Assembly: GCA_017463245.1 (NCBI GenBank)
Contig: JAFTPN010000075.1
Span: 1 to 34,722, forward strand
Direction: 5' to 3'
Source: Clostridia bacterium
GTDB lineage: Bacteria; Bacillota; Clostridia; Christensenellales; Aristaeellaceae
Length of the DNA stretch: 34,722 bases
In this document: positions 1-5,840 of the stretch, piece after piece
How positions within the stretch are numbered: the stretch's first letter is position 1
How the letters are laid out: each line of letters begins with the position of its first letter
Translations under genes and position numbers: made by a program
Notes under the pieces: generated by a model
What the model was told of the DNA's origin: nothing
The model's database searches: none
The model's input: only the letters and a program-made list of their open reading frames with translations

Positions 1-141
1 AGGAAGAAGGACATGGAGCAGAATCGTTTGCTTTCCCCGGTGACGCTGGCGGCGATCGCCGCGCAGGTGCTGAGCATCCTGGTGCTGGCCGGTGTGATCG
101 ACACCGGCGTGAGTGAGGCCATCGAGGCTGTTGTTGTGGCA
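1..141. repeat. Terminal direct repeat (copy at 34582-34722)
   Basis: Bases 1-141 are identical to 34582-34722. The contig therefore closes into a circle of 34,581 bp. The overlap falls inside the small holin gene, so it is not a natural gene boundary. The simplest reading is an assembler overlap from a circular or circularly permuted molecule; a true short terminal redundancy is less likely but cannot be excluded here. Confidence 0.95.
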
Positions 142-204
142 GTGTTGGAGCTGCTGACGACCTTCGGTGTGCTGAACAATCCTACCAGCAAAAAGACTTT
201 TTGA
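13..204 (+). CDS. Small phage holin (63 aa)
   Basis: This 63-residue protein has two hydrophobic stretches, roughly residues 8-28 and 35-50, and ends in FGVLNNPTSKKTF. That tail resembles the small r1t/phiLC3-type holins of Gram-positive phages, which end in a charged cytoplasmic NxPT-like segment. Such proteins form pores in the host membrane and time release of the endolysin. AGGAAGAAGG sits just upstream of the ATG. On the circular map the gene follows the endolysin (33511) and another membrane protein (34296), so it closes the lysis cassette, and a strong terminator follows at 208-243. Because of the terminal overlap its 5' part appears again at 34594-34722. Assignment rests on size, hydrophobicity, motif and context. 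Confidence 0.75.
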   Translation: MEQNRLLSPVTLAAIAAQVLSILVLAGVIDTGVSEAIEAVVVAVLELLTTFGVLNNPTSKKTF

Positions 205-207
205 CGG

Positions 208-243
208 AAAGAGGAGCCCTGCTGAAAGGGCTCCTCTTTTTTT
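208..243 (+). terminator. Rho-independent terminator after the lysis cassette
   Basis: A perfect 10-bp stem (211-220 with 227-236 around a 6-nt loop) is preceded by A residues and followed by a run of seven T. It would end the late (structural and lysis) transcript before the lysogeny region. Confidence 0.9.
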
Positions 244-246
244 GTC

Positions 247-286
247 TTGACAATATTTCGTTGTGTGTATATAATGTAATTACACA
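247..286 (+). promoter_or_regulatory. Sigma-70 promoter with an inverted repeat, upstream of the RHH gene
   Basis: A consensus promoter: TTGACA at 247-252, a 17-bp spacer and TATAAT at 270-275. A hyphenated inverted repeat TGTGTA (264-269) / TACACA (281-286) straddles the -10 box. A repressor bound there would block the promoter. The natural candidate is the ribbon-helix-helix protein encoded directly downstream. The promoter is seen; autoregulation is inferred. Confidence 0.8.
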
Positions 287-306
287 TAATCAAAGGAGGG
301 GGAAGC

Positions 307-510
307 GTGAAGGGCGTGAGAGGTCGGCCGAAAATTGCTGAGCCGAAAAGCAAACTGCTACAAGTGCGCATGGATGAAAGGATGATGCAACTGCTGGATG
401 AGTGCGTGGAGCGAAAGCAAGCGACCCGTGCGGAGATCGTGCGGGAAGGTATCGTGTTGGTCAAGGAATCGCTGGAGAGAACGGAAGTGCTAAAAGAAAA
501 ATACGACTGA
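307..510 (+). CDS. Ribbon-helix-helix (CopG/Arc-like) DNA-binding protein
   Basis: A 67-residue protein starting at GTG 307, eight bases behind AAAGGAGG. A basic N-terminus (RGRPK) leads into a beta strand around residues 18-23 (LLQVRMDE) and two helices (residues about 25-52), with the ATRAEIVREGI pattern typical of RHH repressors. Such proteins bind DNA as dimers through the paired beta strands. It lies between its own strong promoter and the tyrosine recombinase. It may be an autorepressor, or a regulator or directionality factor for the recombinase; sequence does not decide. Its last codons overlap the left arm of a 12-bp inverted repeat (501-541). Confidence 0.8.
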   Translation: MKGVRGRPKIAEPKSKLLQVRMDERMMQLLDECVERKQATRAEIVREGIVLVKESLERTEVLKEKYD

Positions 511-541
511 TGATGATCTTGGCGGATAGCATCAGTCGTAT
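501..541. repeat. 12-bp perfect inverted repeat at the 3' end of the RHH gene
   Basis: ATACGACTGATG (501-512) and CATCAGTCGTAT (530-541) form a perfect 12-bp stem with a 17-nt loop. No T-run follows, so it is not a classic intrinsic terminator. It could be an attenuator, an RNA stability element, or a binding site for one of the neighbouring recombinases. Confidence 0.7.
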
Positions 542-623
542 CGTGCATCAGATGAGCCTCCGATGTACACTGTTATTTTAGCATACAGGTTTCCTTCTGG
601 CAAGACAAAAAGGAGGAATGTAT

Positions 624-1640
624 GTGAATGGTAACGCTTTTGAACAAATGAAGAATGGATTCCTGGTGGAGTTGGAGCGGTGTATGCCTGGGCTGGATGG
701 CAGTGATGTGGCGTGCATCCTGGGCGCATTGGAGCGGGCTGCTTTTCCGTATGAGGTGCAGCTGAAGGAGGTTGCGTTGACGGCCTATGTGGATCCTGTG
801 CCGCAGCTGCTGAAGGTCTATCTGGCAGTGAAGAAAACGGAGGGGCTTGCGGCTGGCACGCTGGAAAACTACAAGAGGATCCTGACGCGGTTCTTCCTGT
901 GGGTTCGCAAGCAGCCGGCTGAAGTGGTATCGAATGACATTCGCATGTTTATCTATGAATACCAGCTGCAGCATGGGATCAGCGACAGGACGCTGGACAA
1001 ATACCGTGAGATTATTTGCTGGTTCTTCAGCTGGGCGCATATGGAGGAATATTTGCAGCATAACCCTGGGCGTGCGATCAAACCTATCAAGCACGAAGTG
1101 CGGGAGCGTCAACCTCTGAGCCAGGTTGAACTGGAATATCTGCGCATGGCCTGTGAAACAAAACGGGAACGGGCAATGCTTGAATTCATGTATTCGACTG
1201 GCTGCCGTGTGACAGAGCTGACGACTGTTAAGCTGGACGACATAGACTGGCGCAAGGGCACAGTGCATCTGTTCGGTAAGGGGAAGAAGCATCGCACGTC
1301 GTTCGTGAATGCAAAGTGTGAAGTGGCTCTGAAAGAGTACCTGAAAACGCGGGATGATGATTGTGAATATCTGTTTGTAACGCAGCGCAAGCCGTATCGC
1401 AAGCTAACCAAGTGTGCGGTGGAGAAGGTCGTGCGACTGCTGGCAGAGCGGTCGAAGGTGACCAAACATGTGACGCCGCATGTGTTGCGTCACACAACGG
1501 CGACAACGGCTGTAAACGCCGGAATGCCCATCGAGGACGTGTCGAAGCTGCTGGGACATTCGTCGCTGAATACAACGTTGATCTATGCAAAGGTAGCCAC
1601 GAACCGGGTGCAGACGGAGCACCTGCGCTGCGTGGTATAA
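624..1640 (+). CDS. Tyrosine recombinase (XerC/D-like integrase)
   Basis: A 338-residue site-specific recombinase. The N-terminal half (residues about 60-155) is a SAM-like core-binding domain; the C-terminal half is the catalytic domain. Catalytic residues are visible: Arg195 in TGCRVTEL, the beta-hairpin lysine in GKGKKHR (about 219-222), His286 and Arg289 in HVLRH, His312 in LLGHSSLN and nucleophile Tyr321 in TLIYAKV. GTG 624 is chosen because AGGAGG (611-616) lies 7 bases upstream of it; ATG 618 in the same frame would leave only one base of spacing. It integrates or excises DNA, probably the phage genome. Oddly, a second integrase of a different family lies convergently just downstream. 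A hairpin terminator follows at 1646-1671. Confidence 0.92.
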   Translation: MNGNAFEQMKNGFLVELERCMPGLDGSDVACILGALERAAFPYEVQLKEVALTAYVDPVPQLLKVYLAVKKTEGLAAGTLENYKRILTRFFLWVRKQPAEVVSNDIRMFIYEYQLQHGISDRTLDKYREIICWFFSWAHMEEYLQHNPGRAIKPIKHEVRERQPLSQVELEYLRMACETKRERAMLEFMYSTGCRVTELTTVKLDDIDWRKGTVHLFGKGKKHRTSFVNAKCEVALKEYLKTRDDDCEYLFVTQRKPYRKLTKCAVEKVVRLLAERSKVTKHVTPHVLRHTTATTAVNAGMPIEDVSKLLGHSSLNTTLIYAKVATNRVQTEHLRCVV

Positions 1641-1645
1641 TGACA

Positions 1646-1671
1646 ACGCTGATCGGAATGCCGATCAGCGT
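1646..1671 (+). terminator. Hairpin behind the tyrosine recombinase
   Basis: A perfect 11-bp stem with an AATG loop starts five bases after the stop codon, followed by the weakly T-rich ATTTCTATG. It is probably a terminator, though the T-tract is poor. Confidence 0.7.
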
Positions 1672-1900
1672 ATTTCTATGCGTTGCGGTTCTCATTTTGA
1701 CGCAGCAGTTTGAAATTGTGGGAATATAGTGATCCCCCGGGTGAAAAAAGTTTGACTTGGGGAGGGTGAAAAACCGGCACTCCTCAATCCAAATAATGGC
1801 CCCGGGGGAATGCACGAAAAAACTGGGGGGTCAAAAAAGGTATCACTTTTTTGTTTTTAGAAAAAGTGATACCTAAAATGGGACGGGTTATTTTTTGCTA
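1672..1900. other. Intergenic region between convergent integrases
   Basis: About 230 bp without a convincing gene. It holds two GGGTGAAAAA-like direct repeats (about 1739-1748 and 1765-1774), CCCGGG-containing segments (near 1736 and 1801), and a 14-bp inverted repeat (1838-1851 with 1861-1874, around a 9-nt T-rich loop). That inverted repeat can serve as a bidirectional terminator between the two convergent genes. The region is also a natural place for attP of either recombinase; no core can be identified without the bacterial junction. Confidence 0.5.
1838..1874. terminator. 14-bp inverted repeat, likely bidirectional terminator
   Basis: AGGTATCACTTTTT (1838-1851) pairs perfectly with 1861-1874 around a 9-nt loop. 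A/T tracts sit inside the stem. It lies between the 3' ends of the two integrase genes. The arm sequence resembles other sites around the serine recombinase (see 3556-3673). Confidence 0.6.
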
Positions 1901-3496
1901 TTAAATTTGTAACCACTTTTTTGATGAATCAAAAGTATCAGAAGTAACAGATAAATAGCAGGGTGGTTTTTCTTTTTTTCGTATTCGCCGTTGGACTATG
2001 GCAATTATGTGTGTAGTCCTCATCTCCACATTACAATCGCCAGTCAGGGAAAAACTGTATTCGGTGGAACTGACTGCGATTGTCCCGAATGCCGCTTGCA
2101 GAAGGGTTTGCACTTCTGTGGGCGGCATTTCTTTTGCCCGTTGGAGAGCATTGGCGGCTTGGAGAATTGTCCGGGAAGAATACGGCCGTTTCGGCTCCAG
2201 GGCGCGCATCCGCTGCCGAATGGTGTTCTGCTCCTGCTCCAAGCGGTTGATCTCGGTGAGGACGGCAGCGGGCGCCGGGGCGCTGGTGCTGCTGAGCGCG
2301 TTGGTGAGATTGCCGATCTGGGTGGAGAGTGTGGTGAGGATCTGATTGAGGCGTGAGATCTCCGGCGACTGCTGTTCATCCTGAGTGGTGGAGAGCTGGT
2401 TGGCGACCTCGCAGGCGCGCTCGATCAGCTCGGGGGAGCGGGCCAGCTCATCCAGGACGGAAAAGGCTGCTTCCTCGATCTTCTCTTTTCTGGCGGGCGG
2501 GACACATCCGTGTTTACAGGTGTAGTACCGCTGCCGGGTTCCGTTGCGATCGGTGCCGCCGCAGTTGACAATCAGCGGTGTGCCGCAGACTGCGCACCGG
2601 CATAGGCCGGAAAGCAGGAAACGGGCGCGGGTGGACTGCCGACCGGAATAGATCCGGTTCTCTGCGCGGATGGCGCAGGCAGCTTCCCATACATCCTGGG
2701 TGATGATGGCCGGAATGCCGCCGGGGATCCGGATGACCTGAGATGGATCCTTCAGGCGGGAGGATGAGCGGTGGCCGCGGGCATCCGCTGCGGCGAGACG
2801 GTTGTGGATGTAGGTACCCACATAGCGCTCGTTAGAGAGAATGTAGTTCAGGGAGTTTTTGCCGTAGGGATTCCCCTTGATGGTGCGCAAGCCTGTGCCG
2901 TTGAGATATTCCAGCATGGGGGTGTAGCCGATGCGGGAAATATACATGTCGAACAGCTTGCGGACGATGGGGGCGGTGGCCTCGTCGATGTGGTAGTGTC
3001 CATCCACGATGCGGTAGCCCAGGGGAACCGGCCCGCCCAGGAATCGGCAATCTTTGGCCAGGGACTGGTGCACCATGGCGACCCGCTCGGAATCCTGCTC
3101 ACGTTCAAACTGGGCAAAGGTACCCAGCACGGAGAGCATGGCGCGGCCGCCTGGGGTGGACGTGTCGATGGATTCGGTGGCGGAGATCAGGGTGACACCG
3201 TTGGGGTTGAAAATGTCCTCGATGATGGTGAGAATGTCGCGCAGAGATCTGGAAAGACGATCCAGCTTCCAGACCATGACCACATCCACCGTACCCTCGC
3301 GGCACTCCTGCAGCAGCTGCTGGATGGCGGGGCGGTTGAGGGACTTGCCGGAATAGCCATCGTCCACGTAGCAGGTGAAATCGTCGTAGCCTTTGATGGT
3401 GGCTTGCGCTTCGAGGATCTTCTGCTGCGCTGGGATGGATTGCCCGTTTTTTGCCTGTTCATCGGTTGACACGCGGGCGTAGCCGCGGATGACCAT
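1901..3496 (-). CDS. Large serine recombinase (integrase)
   Basis: A 531-residue serine recombinase. The N-terminal resolvase domain (residues 1-150) carries the nucleophile Ser10 in YARVSTDEQ and the VWKLDRLSRS motif at 75-84. The recombinase domain spans about 155-270. A zinc ribbon follows with Cys301, Cys304, Cys327 and Cys331. A coiled coil covers about 370-435, with a further C-terminal extension. This is the full architecture and length of phage and ICE integrases such as the phiC31/TP901 class, which recombine attP with attB and need a directionality factor to excise. The ATG has a good ribosome site (AAAGGAGG) upstream on the minus strand. It looks intact. Sharing the region with a tyrosine integrase is unusual; one of them may serve a task other than prophage integration. 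Confidence 0.95.
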   Translation of the reverse strand: MVIRGYARVSTDEQAKNGQSIPAQQKILEAQATIKGYDDFTCYVDDGYSGKSLNRPAIQQLLQECREGTVDVVMVWKLDRLSRSLRDILTIIEDIFNPNGVTLISATESIDTSTPGGRAMLSVLGTFAQFEREQDSERVAMVHQSLAKDCRFLGGPVPLGYRIVDGHYHIDEATAPIVRKLFDMYISRIGYTPMLEYLNGTGLRTIKGNPYGKNSLNYILSNERYVGTYIHNRLAAADARGHRSSSRLKDPSQVIRIPGGIPAIITQDVWEAACAIRAENRIYSGRQSTRARFLLSGLCRCAVCGTPLIVNCGGTDRNGTRQRYYTCKHGCVPPARKEKIEEAAFSVLDELARSPELIERACEVANQLSTTQDEQQSPEISRLNQILTTLSTQIGNLTNALSSTSAPAPAAVLTEINRLEQEQNTIRQRMRALEPKRPYSSRTILQAANALQRAKEMPPTEVQTLLQAAFGTIAVSSTEYSFSLTGDCNVEMRTTHIIAIVQRRIRKKEKPPCYLSVTSDTFDSSKKWLQI

Positions 3497-3682
3497 GACA
3501 GATACCTCCTTTTGCCGCTGGGGTGTGGATACTTGTCCACACCCCTTGCATTTTTGGTGTTACTTTTGCTACTTTGCTAACCTTGTGCCGGGAAACGCTT
3601 GAAAAATCAAGGCTTTGCGGGTGCAGAGAGTGCCACGGGAAAGTGTGACCGGTAGCAAAACAAAAGTGTTACCGGGTAGACA
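3497..3682. other. Upstream region of the serine recombinase; candidate attP
   Basis: A 186-bp gap. An imperfect inverted repeat pair, 3556-3582 and 3651-3673, shares the core GGTxxxACTTTTG and TTTGCTA(A)CC. Large serine integrases often have attP next to their own gene, and attP is built of half sites with imperfect dyad symmetry. This is a candidate only; prophage junction reads would settle it. Confidence 0.35.
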
Positions 3683-4057
3683 TCAATCGCCGGAAAGGCT
3701 TTCGACGTAGTCCTGCGCTTGTTTGGTCGCTTTCTGGAGGTAGGGCTCTTCGGCGTCGCTGATCATCCCATCTTCCAGGTATTGTTCAGTGAGGAAGGTG
3801 AGGCGTTTAACGGGGTCATTGGGGTAGTATTCCATGGCAAAGTCGTAATTGGCTGCGGCCTTGCCCTTTTCAATGCCTTCGGATACTTTCTGGTTGGATT
3901 CTTTGGTCGTATTGCCTCCCAGGTTTCCAAGAACTCTTTCCATTTGTTGTGCATCATTCTCCTGTGTGGCGTTGATGACGAGGCCGATGCCGAATACGAG
4001 CAGAATGAGGATGATAATGCTGAAGACGGTGTTTTTGGTGTTACTATAGTCTCTCAT
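3683..4057 (-). CDS. Membrane-anchored protein of unknown function
   Basis: A 124-residue protein with a single N-terminal membrane segment (residues about 11-29, very rich in Ile and Leu) and a mostly helical, charged remainder. A GGAGG box precedes the ATG. It lies directly downstream of the repressor on the same strand, so it is probably expressed in the lysogen. Small single-pass proteins in this position often act in superinfection exclusion or host-surface modification, but there is no recognisable domain and the function is open. The palindrome at 4102-4117 separates it from the repressor. Confidence 0.65.
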   Translation of the reverse strand: MRDYSNTKNTVFSIIILILLVFGIGLVINATQENDAQQMERVLGNLGGNTTKESNQKVSEGIEKGKAAANYDFAMEYYPNDPVKRLTFLTEQYLEDGMISDAEEPYLQKATKQAQDYVESLSGD

Positions 4058-4101
4058 GGTGTACCTCCTTGTGTGTTGAAGGGTGTTCCAGGGTGTGAAA
4101 A

Positions 4102-4117
4102 TCCGCGACGTCGCGGA
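4102..4117. repeat. Dispersed 16-bp palindrome, copy 1
   Basis: TCCGCGACGTCGCGGA, a perfect palindrome, flanked by A-tracts (AAAA before, AAAATGG after). Identical cores occur at 12016-12031 and 26739-26754 in the same orientation. Here it lies in the 66-bp gap between the repressor and the membrane gene. On the minus strand it can fold as a 6-bp stem with an ACGT loop followed by TTTT, so it could terminate repressor transcripts. Confidence 0.85.
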
Positions 4118-4123
4118 AAATGG

Positions 4124-4504
4124 TCACCGGCGATCCAGCTCGGCGACGGCCTTGCGCAGGTATGGCAGCATTTCATCCAGCAGCGCCTCGGGCATGTCGG
4201 CCAGGGCGCGGATGAAGTTCTTTTTTACTTCGCTCTTGCCGGACATGATGGCTTCCAGCTTCTCCATGTCGGTGGGTTGAGCCTCAGCAAAAATCGGGCC
4301 TTCCCCTGTAAGCAACCATTCTTTGTTGATGGCGTATGCGTGACACAGGGCGTTTAAGAATCTGTCGGTAGGGTTGTTGCTTTTATCCTTTTCGATCTTT
4401 GAAATGTAGCCATCGGAAAAACCAATTTTTTCAGCCATTTCATCTTGCGTAGTTTTGAGAACATTTTTCCGAAGATGTCGCAGCCGTTTTCCAAATGTGT
4501 CCAA
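4124..4504 (-). CDS. CI-like XRE-family repressor
   Basis: A 126-residue protein with an N-terminal helix-turn-helix: residues about 4-60 contain FGKRLRHLRK, TTQDEMAEKIGFSDGYISK and IEKDK. This is the HTH_3 fold of phage repressors. A C-terminal tail (about 75-126) could serve dimerisation. There is no S24 peptidase domain, so RecA-dependent self-cleavage is not expected. TTG 4504 is preferred as start because AGGAGG lies 7 bases upstream; GTG 4513 in the same frame would overlap that ribosome site. It is divergent from the early operon and probably binds the TGAGTAGAA repeats at 4543-4612, which overlap both promoters. It most likely maintains lysogeny. Confidence 0.88.
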   Translation of the reverse strand: MDTFGKRLRHLRKNVLKTTQDEMAEKIGFSDGYISKIEKDKSNNPTDRFLNALCHAYAINKEWLLTGEGPIFAEAQPTDMEKLEAIMSGKSEVKKNFIRALADMPEALLDEMLPYLRKAVAELDRR

Positions 4505-4527
4505 AATGTTCACCTCCTTTCAATGAG

Positions 4528-4556
4528 AATATAGCACAAAAATTCTACTCAGTCAA
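4528..4556 (-). promoter_or_regulatory. Promoter for the repressor (PRM-like)
   Basis: Read on the minus strand: TTGACT (4556-4551), a 17-bp spacer and TATATT (4533-4528). The -35 box lies inside operator copy 1 (4543-4555), so the repressor probably controls its own synthesis. Confidence 0.7.
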
Positions 4557-4612
4557 GAATTGCAGTTGACAAAACTGAATGAGTAGAATATAATGATGAC
4601 TGAGTAGAACGG
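4543..4612. promoter_or_regulatory. Early promoter (PR-like) with three operator half-sites
   Basis: The early promoter is TTGACA (4566-4571), a 17-bp spacer and TATAAT (4589-4594). The core TGAGTAGAA occurs three times: inverted at 4543-4551, at 4580-4588 in the PR spacer, and near 4601-4609 just after the -10 box. The first two form a long dyad, TTCTACTCA...TGAGTAGAA. The arrangement lets one repressor cover both divergent promoters. Confidence 0.75.
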
Positions 4613-4664
4613 AAATGGAACATTTCGCAAAATGTGCTGAAAACGTGGATAAGGAGGTGAGGAT

Positions 4665-4931
4665 GTGAAAGCGGCGGTTTCGGTATTCATCGATCAGGGG
4701 AGTGAGCGCGCCCTGAGCTTGCGAGATCCAGCCGGCATAGAGCAGCACAAGGCAGTTTTTGTTCACAACTTGGGTGTGCTGCTGAGGCAGACCATGGTAG
4801 ACGTGGCTGGCTGCGAACTGCTGCCCGGTGAGAAGGTACAAGTTACTTACTCCAATGGCGCGAAAAAGATCGTGGATGTTGAAATGGACAGTTGCTTGGC
4901 GATCATTTTGGACGTCGCCCGGCATGTTTGA
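4665..4931 (+). CDS. Early protein of unknown function (88 aa)
   Basis: First gene behind the early promoter. GTG 4665 is preceded by AAGGAGGTG at proper spacing; the ATG two bases earlier runs straight into a stop. The 88-residue product is mixed alpha/beta without membrane segments or a recognised motif. As the first gene released from repression it could be an antirepressor, a small regulator or an anti-defence factor, but nothing in the sequence decides. Confidence 0.7.
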   Translation: MKAAVSVFIDQGSERALSLRDPAGIEQHKAVFVHNLGVLLRQTMVDVAGCELLPGEKVQVTYSNGAKKIVDVEMDSCLAIILDVARHV

Positions 4932-4947
4932 GGAGGTGAACAAAAGA

Positions 4948-5100
4948 ATGGACAAGCAGGATCCTCGCATGGATAAGCTAAGCGAAGCTGCTGGCCTGGT
5001 GGAGCTGCTGGACGACGCCGATGTTGAAGTTGCTGAGGCTGTGGCCAGGGCGCTGCAGCTGGGCTACACCCTGGGCAAGCTGGCGCCGAAGGCTGTGTAA
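4948..5100 (+). CDS. Short acidic/helical early protein (50 aa)
   Basis: ATG 4948 lies 9 bases behind GAGGAGGTG; upstream in-frame codons have no ribosome site. The product is helical and acidic in the middle (LLDDADVEVAEAVARAL). No family recognised. It is tightly spaced with its neighbours in the early operon. Confidence 0.6.
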   Translation: MDKQDPRMDKLSEAAGLVELLDDADVEVAEAVARALQLGYTLGKLAPKAV

Positions 5101-5113
5101 GGAGGTACTGAGG

Positions 5114-5338
5114 ATGGACGCGATGGATGCGATGGTTTACGCCCATGCCCGGCAGATGGGCGTGCGCCGCCCTGGGATGCCTGAGGGTGTGGTGCTGGTG
5201 CCGGTGAGTGTGGAGGGCCGGGGCGGACTGAACGCCTTCATGGTGACGCCGGGCGCTGCGGCGCCCTGGTCGCCCACAATGGCGGACGTGATGGCCGATG
5301 ACTGGCAAGTGGCAGACTGGCGGGGTGCCTGTGGCTGA
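5114..5338 (+). CDS. Tad2 (DUF2829)-like small protein, possible anti-Thoeris factor
   Basis: 74 residues from ATG 5114, with GGAGG 8 bases upstream. The layout resembles the DUF2829/Tad2 family: an N-terminal helix (MVYAHARQMG), an RRP turn, a strand (VVLVPVSV), a variable loop, then APWSPTMADVMADDWQV, close to the family's W-x-PS-x-x-D-x-x-A-x-DW ending. Characterised Tad2 proteins sequester the cyclic-ADP-ribose-type signal of Thoeris defence. The usual ALKxGKKVxR opening is poorly conserved here, so the assignment is tentative. Its place among early genes suits an anti-defence protein. Confidence 0.5.
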   Translation: MDAMDAMVYAHARQMGVRRPGMPEGVVLVPVSVEGRGGLNAFMVTPGAAAPWSPTMADVMADDWQVADWRGACG

Positions 5339-5573
5339 GATTCCCGTGAGTGTGACCGTTTCCCGCAAGGACGGCAGCGCACAGATCCAATGGGCAGAGG
5401 GCAGCGATGCCGATCTGCAACGGGTGGTGCAGCTGTTGATCCGTGCGGGAGAGATGGTGCTGGCATACGAAAAAACCGGGCGCAGCTGCAACTGCGACCC
5501 GGCAACAGAGAAAAATAACCGACCTGATTATAACACAAGGGAGAACAAAAAACAATGGCAGACAGAGCTTTGA
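5331..5573 (+). CDS. Early protein of unknown function (about 80 aa)
   Basis: The frame is open from 5298. GTG 5331 is the most likely start because it overlaps the preceding stop (5336-5338) and gives the product MAEIPVSVTVSR...; ATG 5298 would overlap the Tad2-like gene by 41 bases. The ribosome site is weak (CGGGGTG), suggesting translational coupling. The product has a short beta region, a helix (residues about 24-45) and a polar C-terminus with a CNC motif. No family recognised. Confidence 0.55.
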   Translation: MAEIPVSVTVSRKDGSAQIQWAEGSDADLQRVVQLLIRAGEMVLAYEKTGRSCNCDPATEKNNRPDYNTRENKKQWQTEL

Positions 5574-5839
5574 GAGTTAAAGCGGATCCTGTGAGTACCT
5601 GGGCGCAATGGAAGATCCGCGAATCGGTAGACATGGAGGCTGATACGGTGCTGGTGAGCGCTGTGTGGGCTGACGGTGACAAGCGCCAGGTGCAGGTGCA
5701 CCTGATCGGCGATGCGAATGACCTGCTGTTTTGTGTGAGCAGTGCGGTGCTGGGTTTGAATCGCCATCAGAAATGGGCGCTGCTGAAGATGCTGCTGAAC
5801 CGCGGGCGGCGGGCAATGATCCGCAAGGAGGTGCAGTGA
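5555..5839 (+). CDS. Early protein of unknown function (94 aa)
   Basis: ATG 5555 is preceded by AAGGGAG; the gene overlaps its neighbour by 19 bases. The product is alpha/beta with a basic C-terminal helix ending MLLNRGRRAMIRKEVQ. No membrane segment and no motif recognised. It sits directly before the DUF3102-like gene in the same operon. Confidence 0.65.
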   Translation: MADRALRVKADPVSTWAQWKIRESVDMEADTVLVSAVWADGDKRQVQVHLIGDANDLLFCVSSAVLGLNRHQKWALLKMLLNRGRRAMIRKEVQ

Positions 5840-5840
5840 T

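Noticed and set aside
501-541. Invertible promoter between the RHH gene and the tyrosine recombinase
   Set aside because: The inverted repeats enclose only 17 bp, too little for a promoter inversion, and no promoter lies inside.
573-1292. Antisense frame opposite the tyrosine recombinase
   Set aside because: No ribosome site; the sense gene has complete catalytic motifs.
1412-1729. Plus-strand frame overlapping the end of the tyrosine recombinase
   Set aside because: Out of frame with the recombinase, without a ribosome site, and running through its terminator.
4545-4970. Minus-strand frame across the switch region
   Set aside because: It would run through both promoters and operators and lacks a ribosome site; the plus-strand gene 4665-4931 is better supported.
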